Below, one piece after another: positions 58,701-64,000 of a stretch of DNA of 64,000 bases. This DNA is from Trichobilharzia szidati (lineage: Eukaryota > Platyhelminthes > Trematoda > Strigeidida > Schistosomatidae). The stretch is taken from NCBI GenBank assembly GCA_944472155.2, contig OX235279.1:173641868-173705867 (forward strand), written 5' to 3'. Position numbers and translations under genes: made by a program. Each line of letters begins with the position of its first letter. Position 1 is the first letter of the stretch. Below the pieces are notes generated by a model. That model saw nothing but the letters and a program-made list of their open reading frames with translations. It was not told where the DNA came from and did no database searches.

Positions 58701-59144
58701 ACTCGACTATCGTAGCTTTGGTTGATTCCAAAGGAGTAGTGCTGAGATTAATTATGTGGTTTGTAGTGTATGGTGTGTTAAGACTGTTACTGCTGTGAAT
58801 GGAGTTGATCCTTTCATCAGTTAGTCCTCCGGTATCGTCGTCAAAAGAAAAGAGATAATAAAAATAACAATAATAACACTAATAGACATAATTAGTGAAG
58901 TTATTCAGACAGAAAAAGAAATAAAGGAAACGTAACAACAGTCAGCTGATTAAATTTAAAGCATATATATCTATTCATATTTATAGGTAATGATAACAAT
59001 AATAATAATGTGTAACTAAAGTTGTCAGGAGAGTAAGACGGGAGAGAATGTAAAGAAGTCAGTCGAAGAATTAAGAAGAACGCCCATGATTTCTGTATGG
59101 GAGTTTAAGACACTAGGCCATATGAACGCACTTATTGAGTCGCT
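58701..59144. repeat. Paralogue of 2390-2538 plus 7153-7439, with empty MULE site
   Basis: The two parts that flank the MULE in the first locus are contiguous here at about 58855-58885. The region ends with CGCT (59141-59144) before the solo LTR. Confidence 0.8.
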
Positions 59145-59599
59145 TGTGGCGGCCTAAAAACATCAAATTATATGTTCACCGAAAAATAAGGAATTCAACC
59201 TTGAACCTTAAACCGTGCGCAAAATAAAAAATCAGTTGCTCTCCCTCCGGCGGCCACCTCAGCACATCTGCCGACCAACTCTGTCTCGCACTGGTTGACA
59301 TATCCCCATCAAGAGCTTTGCTCCTATCTGCTTTACCCTACGCGGAGACCTCCGACGGTTGACAGCCCTAAGGTGTATTGGAGGATTTGTATAATCAAGA
59401 AAAAGACAATTACATTCCCATAATTTCGTACGTCTATAATTTGTGTATTTTGTGACTATTATAGGTTTTCTTCAAATAACCTCAGTCCTTTTTGTGTATA
59501 TTAACTTAAGTGAACTGCATATCTTATATATACGTATTTGTTAATACCTGTTCTGTCCTTTTAATTGTGTGTATATACTTAGCTGCTAGGTCCACCACA
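59145..59599 (+). repeat. Solo gypsy LTR with target duplication
   Basis: TGTGGCGG to CCACCACA, 455 bp, flanked by CGCT on both sides (59141-59144, 59600-59603). The flanks equal the outer flanks of the composite gypsy element at 7440-13643. It is the expected product of LTR-LTR recombination, or the locus before the complex rearrangement. Confidence 0.9.
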
Positions 59600-59603
59600 C
59601 GCT

Positions 59604-61045
59604 GCATGATCGTATAACCTTCATTTATCTCTGTCCATAGACAGTGCCCTAGCTACATCTGTCAGTAAGGAGTTACAGCGACAACAAACCCTCAGGGAAA
59701 AGAAGGGAGCCGCACCCGAGTCTTTGTCCTCTGGTCAGCTATCATTCTGGAATTTTCACAAGGAAGCTCATAACTACTCAATGGCAGGACACCTTTGTTT
59801 GGGTGATTATGGTCATTCGTTATTTTGTAGGCAGTAATCAAATCCCCCCTAAGCCGACGGTATCTAAGTGTGAATAGACCTAATTTTTTTAGCCTTTCAT
59901 CATATGGTTTGTTTCGGAGACCAACCACTCCTTTTGTTGCCCGTGTTTGGACTCTTTCCAAGAGCTTGGCGTCTCTTCTTAGCAGTGGTGGTGCAATAAT
60001 ATTATGCACTTCAGGGTGTGGTCTGACGTGTGTATTGTACAACCTTAATAATAATAATAATTTGCTTTATTCCAAAACAGTACTTTGATACAGAATGGAA
60101 TTCTCAGCATTTTTACTACAATATTGCATCCAGTTAGTACATTACCAATAAATAGAATTCAACATAGATTAAGGAAACCACAGTTCATTATTACAACAAT
60201 ACATTGGCATGTCGGTAGCAAAGGTAAAGCTGAATGGTGTTTGAAGGTGTCAGAAAAGTGGGAGCTGTCTTAATAAACTGGCGTAAGTGAGAGAAAGAAA
60301 CAAAGCAGCACATAACGGAAAAAGAGGAGAGAGAGAAAAGGAAAAGAAAGAAAGAAAATGTTGTACCTATTGATGATGTGAGTTGGAAAGACGGGTTCCA
60401 GTTGTACTACTGACTATTTAATGAATTATAGGTGTCACGCCTAATGCCTAACCTTTGAAGGAGCTCAGGAGTGAGTGTGTAAAGTGTATGACCGCATATT
60501 CCCTCGCTACATCCCCCGTGTAATTTACGCTTGTGTCCATTTTCTCCGTTACAACTAGACCTAAGTCTCGCTTTGACGTTGTGCAGGACAAGCTTTCATT
60601 GCACACGGTTTAACTTGCATTCTGCGTCCTACAGGTGCGTAACTTCACTACTTTGCACTCTTTCAGGTTGGAAGTCATGCCACTGACCACCGCCCAGTCT
60701 TCCAGAAGGTTTAGGCCTGCCTGCAGTCTATCTCAGTCCTCCGGACACTTTATCGCTCTCCATATCTTTACGTCATCAGCGTATAGAAGGGTCGGGCAGC
60801 TTAGACGGTATGGTAGATCATTGATAAAAATCGAAAACATCAGTGGTCCTAGGATAGAACCCTGTGACGTCACTGATGACGAGCTGTGGCAAGATGATCG
60901 AACTCGATTGACCTTAGTGCAAAATTACCTTTCAGCTAGGTAGTCCTTTAACCATGACAGAAGTGGCTTACCTATACTCATAGGAGGTCATGGTGAACTG
61001 TGTCAAATGCCTTCTCAAAGTCTAGGAAGACCACATGGACTGGTA
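59604..61045 (-). mobile_element. CR1 relic, paralogue of 13648-15110
   Basis: Same LINE, same inserted LINE tail (about 60045-60400) and same C-terminal fragment (59692-60042) as the first locus. It stops abruptly at 61045, where it is fused in the middle of the KIPVHVVFLDFEKAFD block to the ABC pseudogene. One T deleted in the first locus near 14870 is still present here, so this copy is slightly less decayed. Confidence 0.82.
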
Positions 61046-62836
61046 TTTTAGACTTTCGATCTAGAAGTCTAAAAATTCCATCAGCCGCTAGTGAGGCATG
61101 TTTCATTTCTGGGCCAATATGTGATGTTCTACCAAGTGCTAGAGCTGCGAAACTGATAGCAGCGGAGACCCTGAATATTGCCATCAAAGTGATCTCTTCA
61201 ATACTCATTAGATAAGCTCCACATGAAAATGCAGCTGGGTATGCACATATTGCTAATGATTGAGCCAAGCGTAGACAAATGAATGAACTATGAAGCTACG
61301 ATTACCAGCAGTCATTTCCGAATTGAGTATAGAACAATACTGTTTATAAAAGTAATTTTCTAAATTATAAGCGTACATTGTTCTTGTTGAACTAAGAGCT
61401 TTATAAATAATACGGGCTGCTGCAGTCTCTTAATTGCCAGAAGAACGTTTACGAATTTGACGAAGCTGTAAGTAACCTGATAACATAATCACTGGGAAGA
61501 AAACTAACACAACTAAAGTCAATTTTCAATTATAGACGAAACCGATAGTTAATGAAGCTATCACTAGTACAATGGACTCAATTAATCGACTCAATGATAC
61601 ACCACAAAGTGTATTCACTTTATTTGCATCTGTTGTTAGCCTAACCAATAGAATACCTGGACTATGCTCTAGTTGATTATGCCATGCTACTTCTTGTTTC
61701 AACATAGATGCGAACAGATTCTCACGTAAACGTCTGGTTAACTTTTGACCCGAAACACCGAGAAAATAACTCTGACAAGTAGAGGAGATCAATCAAATTA
61801 ATCCAAGTCCAGCTATAATACTTCAAATGAAATTAACTCTGGTTTGCATTTCATCTGGTTTTTCAGTTAAATTAAATATAGCATACATTTCTGAGTAAAG
61901 AACAGCAAAGACAGGTTGTAGACCCCCAGTGATTGATGCAGCTATACATCCTAAAGTCAAAACTTTCCATTCTGGTCGAGATAATTTCAATAAACGGCGT
62001 ATAGATGAACAGAAACCACCACGTTTTATGCGAACATCAATCGACCTGGACAATTTCAGTGATACTTTACTTTAATTCATTTTATATTCACTTTCTTTTT
62101 CCCTTTTATGATTTATAATCGTCACACCACTATTACTATTATTATTTTTGATGTGATCTTTAAGTGGAGTTTTTTCATTATCCAATATTGTACCATCTTC
62201 AATTGGTGAGTATGTTTCACTGTTAACAGGTGGAGCATTTACTTCAGGCATTTCAAATTTTAATAATGCTGAATATAATCCACAAGTCGACGCAAGTTCT
62301 GTATGCGTCCCGCTCTGTTTAATACAACCATCTTCTGGGACAACGACTTTATCAGCATTTTGTATAGTTGATAAACGATGAGCAATAGTTATTAAGGTAC
62401 GATTAAGCTTAATCTTTTCCAGAGCAGATTGGATCATTCTCTCAGAATGATTATCTAAAGCTGTAGTAGCTTCATCCAGGATTAGAATTTTCGGTTAACG
62501 TATCAGAGCACGAGCAGCAGAAATACGCTGTTTCTGACCAAAAGATAATTCTACACCGATTCAAGATATCATTGTTTTATAACCCTGAGGTAATTTGATA
62601 ATGAATTCATGAGCATTGGCCATTTCGCTGCTTCCATAATATCATCATCATCATTACACACAGTGTCTTTTAAATACCCGAAACGTATATTCTCTGATAT
62701 TGTTCCTGAGAATAAAATTGGCTCTTGTTGTGCAATTCCAATGAGTGAACGAAGCCAAACTAACATTTAATGTAGAAATGTCTGCATCATCGAAAACTAT
62801 CATGCAATAAATCACAAGAGTAAAACAGTGACAGTG
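61046..62836 (-). pseudogene. ABCB-type transporter (P-glycoprotein-like) pseudogene
   Basis: Covers the first nucleotide-binding domain from just after Walker A to the middle of the second membrane domain. Visible in order: [30 protein letters not shown] (Q-loop), SFGQKQRIS (signature), KILILDEATTALD (Walker B), AHRLST (H-loop), a linker, LLKLSRPEWKVL, SGQKLTRRLRENLF, and IFRLLDRKS at the end. P-glycoproteins export hydrophobic compounds; schistosomes have such genes (SMDR2). At least six in-frame stops and three frameshifts are seen, and no intron is evident over 1.8 kb, which suggests a retrocopy. Both ends are cut, by BEL/Pao upstream and CR1 downstream. Confidence 0.85.
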
Positions 62837-62837
62837 T

Positions 62838-63391
62838 GGCAAGTACCAAACCTGTCCATTAACGTGATCCTCTTCGACCATTTCACCGAGACCTAATTCA
62901 ATATACTGAGACATTACATTAGTATACTCCTTGTGCAGGTCTGAGTCTTAACAGAGGCGTTTTCTCAACGAATTGAGTCTACTCATTGCCAGTTTTCTAT
63001 TATTGGGTAAAATTTGTTGTCGACGCCATAGAAGTGCTATCTAATAATGTCCGTCAACTAACTGTATGAACTCTGACATAATACTTAGAGCCTTACGATC
63101 TTCAACCGACATGGGCACGTGACTACTCACATCGTCAAACTCATTCTTATGGAACCGTTCGAACATAGCCTCAATTTTTTCTGTAGCTAAGGTATGATTG
63201 ACAATGCTAGTTTTTCCAAGGGTCTTCCTGCATGGTCCCAGTAATGTCCACCCCAAAGGAGTCTTTATGGCACAAGGTCCGTTAGCTCCACCAAGCCTTT
63301 TATCGGTAGTTATATGAGCTTCTGGCAAGTTGCAGCCAATAAGTAACTTAGTTTTTTCATTCCCAACCTCCAGTAAAACTATTCCATCTGG
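62838..63391 (-). pseudogene. BEL/Pao protease-RT connector and RT start
   Basis: LIGCNLPEAH, RLGGANGPCAIKTPLGWTLLGPC and, after a stop near 63041, DGHY*IALLWRRQ, LAMSRLNSLRKRLC and YIELGLGEMV. These are the usual blocks of Pao-type polyproteins before the RT palm. At least two stops interrupt it. Confidence 0.78.
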
Positions 63392-63397
63392 GGGACT

Positions 63398-63814
63398 CTA
63401 TGAGACCATCTGATCTGCTGTTGGCACAACTCTTTGTACCTGTGGCAACCTCTGTACTGTCCATGCTTTGGAAACAGTAATAAGGGACGAATCCAACGGA
63501 TAGACTTCTAGTTGTACCTGTTTGCAAGACAAAGTGGATTGTGAACCAAGTGTATTAAGGGAGACTGTCTTAGTTGCTCCTATTAAACCTAATTCTCTTG
63601 CTAGATCTTCTGTGATCAGTGTTGCGTCTGAAAGGCTATCCAAAAACGCACAGGTTTGAACAACAGTACCATTATATCTGGCTAAGATGGGCACTATAGC
63701 GAATGCTGTCTCACTTGTCGGAGTCTTGTGCAAAGTCATATCACTACACTGTTGAGCGTTAATATGCACATCATTTTTTATATCGTCGGATAATCCCTGG
63801 CTTCTGTGAAGCAA
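63398..63814 (-). pseudogene. BEL/Pao protease region
   Basis: About 138 codons. AFAIVPILARYNGTVVQTCAFLD is followed by SLSDATLIT, where retropepsins of this group have D-S-G-S. The catalytic-site Gly is therefore replaced. The region ends with a TAG before SPPDGIVLLE. The frame is shifted against the zinc-knuckle frame near 63815-63825. Confidence 0.75.
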
Positions 63815-64000
63815 CCTTCAATTGTACAGGACCTTGGAGAACGACAATTCTTTGCTATATGATTTGCTTTTAAACAGAAGTAGCATAGTTTTCTCTTGGA
63901 AACAAATGCCAGACGTTTATCAAGGTCTTTAGCTTTAAACTCCGAACACTGGTCTAGGAAATATCCTCCCGAACATAATATACAGGGTGGGATAAATAAA

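Larger units (their letters stand above)
62838..64000 (-). mobile_element. BEL/Pao LTR retrotransposon fragment, cut by window edge
   Basis: Minus strand from the window edge: the gag zinc knuckle CYFCLKANHIAKNC, then protease and the start of the reverse-transcriptase part, ending at about 62838 with WYLPHC. The rest of RT, RNase H and integrase is missing, replaced by the ABC pseudogene. Sinbad is a known schistosome BEL/Pao element; identity with it is not established. Confidence 0.82.

Noticed and set aside
61046..62836. TGA read as Trp and TAA as Gln, an alternative genetic code in the ABC copy
   Set aside because: Frameshifts also break the copy, both ends are truncated, and the other genes in the window use standard stops; ordinary pseudogene decay explains it.
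1..64000. CRISPR arrays, bacterial operons, ribosome binding sites, rRNA genes and intact tRNA genes
   Set aside because: None seen. The only tRNA-like signals are SINE heads, and the micro-introns and element types are eukaryotic.

Overview
The window looks like repeat-rich nuclear DNA of a schistosome-type trematode flatworm. The evidence is its repeat set: Sm-alpha-like SINEs carrying a tRNA-like Pol III promoter and a hammerhead core; RTE (SR2-like), CR1 and a third non-LTR family; Penelope-like elements; a CsRn1/Boudicca-like Ty3/gypsy element with a tRNA-Trp-like primer site; a BEL/Pao element; and a Mutator-like (MULE) transposon whose transposase gene has 30-50 nt micro-introns. The species cannot be fixed from the sequence. 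Almost every long reading frame belongs to a mobile element. I support only one probable intact host gene, a two-exon zinc-finger protein at 58417-52855 on the minus strand, plus one host pseudogene, an ABCB/P-glycoprotein fragment at 61-62.8 kb.

Layout. 1-2.4 kb: RTE copy 1 (-). 2539-7143: a complete MULE with terminal inverted repeats and a 9-bp target duplication. 7440-13643: a composite gypsy element with three LTRs, an internal deletion (gag joined to integrase) and a large inverted duplication captured between two 3' ends. 13.6-18.7 kb: degraded CR1 (-). 19-20.4 kb: head-to-head Penelope-like copies. 20.8-21.2 kb: a second MULE relic. 23.5-25 kb: a duplicated low-copy unit. 24933-28214: RTE copy 2 with a 14-bp target duplication. 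28.4-29 kb: an inverted pair of hammerhead SINEs. 29.3-33.3 kb: CR1 copy A. 35-38.6 kb: RTE tails, an Sm-alpha SINE and another LINE (-). 39-40.2 kb: Penelope-like copy. 40.8-44.3 kb: second copy of the 23.5-25 kb unit, broken by an inversion and holding a hammerhead inside a 65-bp-armed palindrome. 45.5-49.6 kb: CR1 copy B. 50.9-52.4 kb: a second RTE family (-). 52.9-58.4 kb: the zinc-finger gene, whose 4.2-kb intron holds an inverted pair of RTE 3' ends. 58.7-61 kb: a paralogue of the 2.4-15 kb locus with an empty MULE site and a solo LTR. 61-62.8 kb: ABC pseudogene. 62.8 kb to the end: BEL/Pao (-).

Three things stand out. First, the reverse-transcriptase parts of three LINE families are broken again and again by net +4 or +5 nt insertions, most of them exact tandem duplications, while the upstream endonuclease regions of the same copies stay open. 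This is the footprint expected from fill-in of 4-5-nt staggered breaks. Second, independently inserted copies share the same lesions, so defective copies were mobilised. Third, comparing the 2.4-15 kb and 58.7-61 kb loci gives filled/empty-site and full-element/solo-LTR pairs that fix the boundaries of the MULE and gypsy elements. The genes do not form a pathway; the window is best read as a record of transposition, duplication, inversion and decay.
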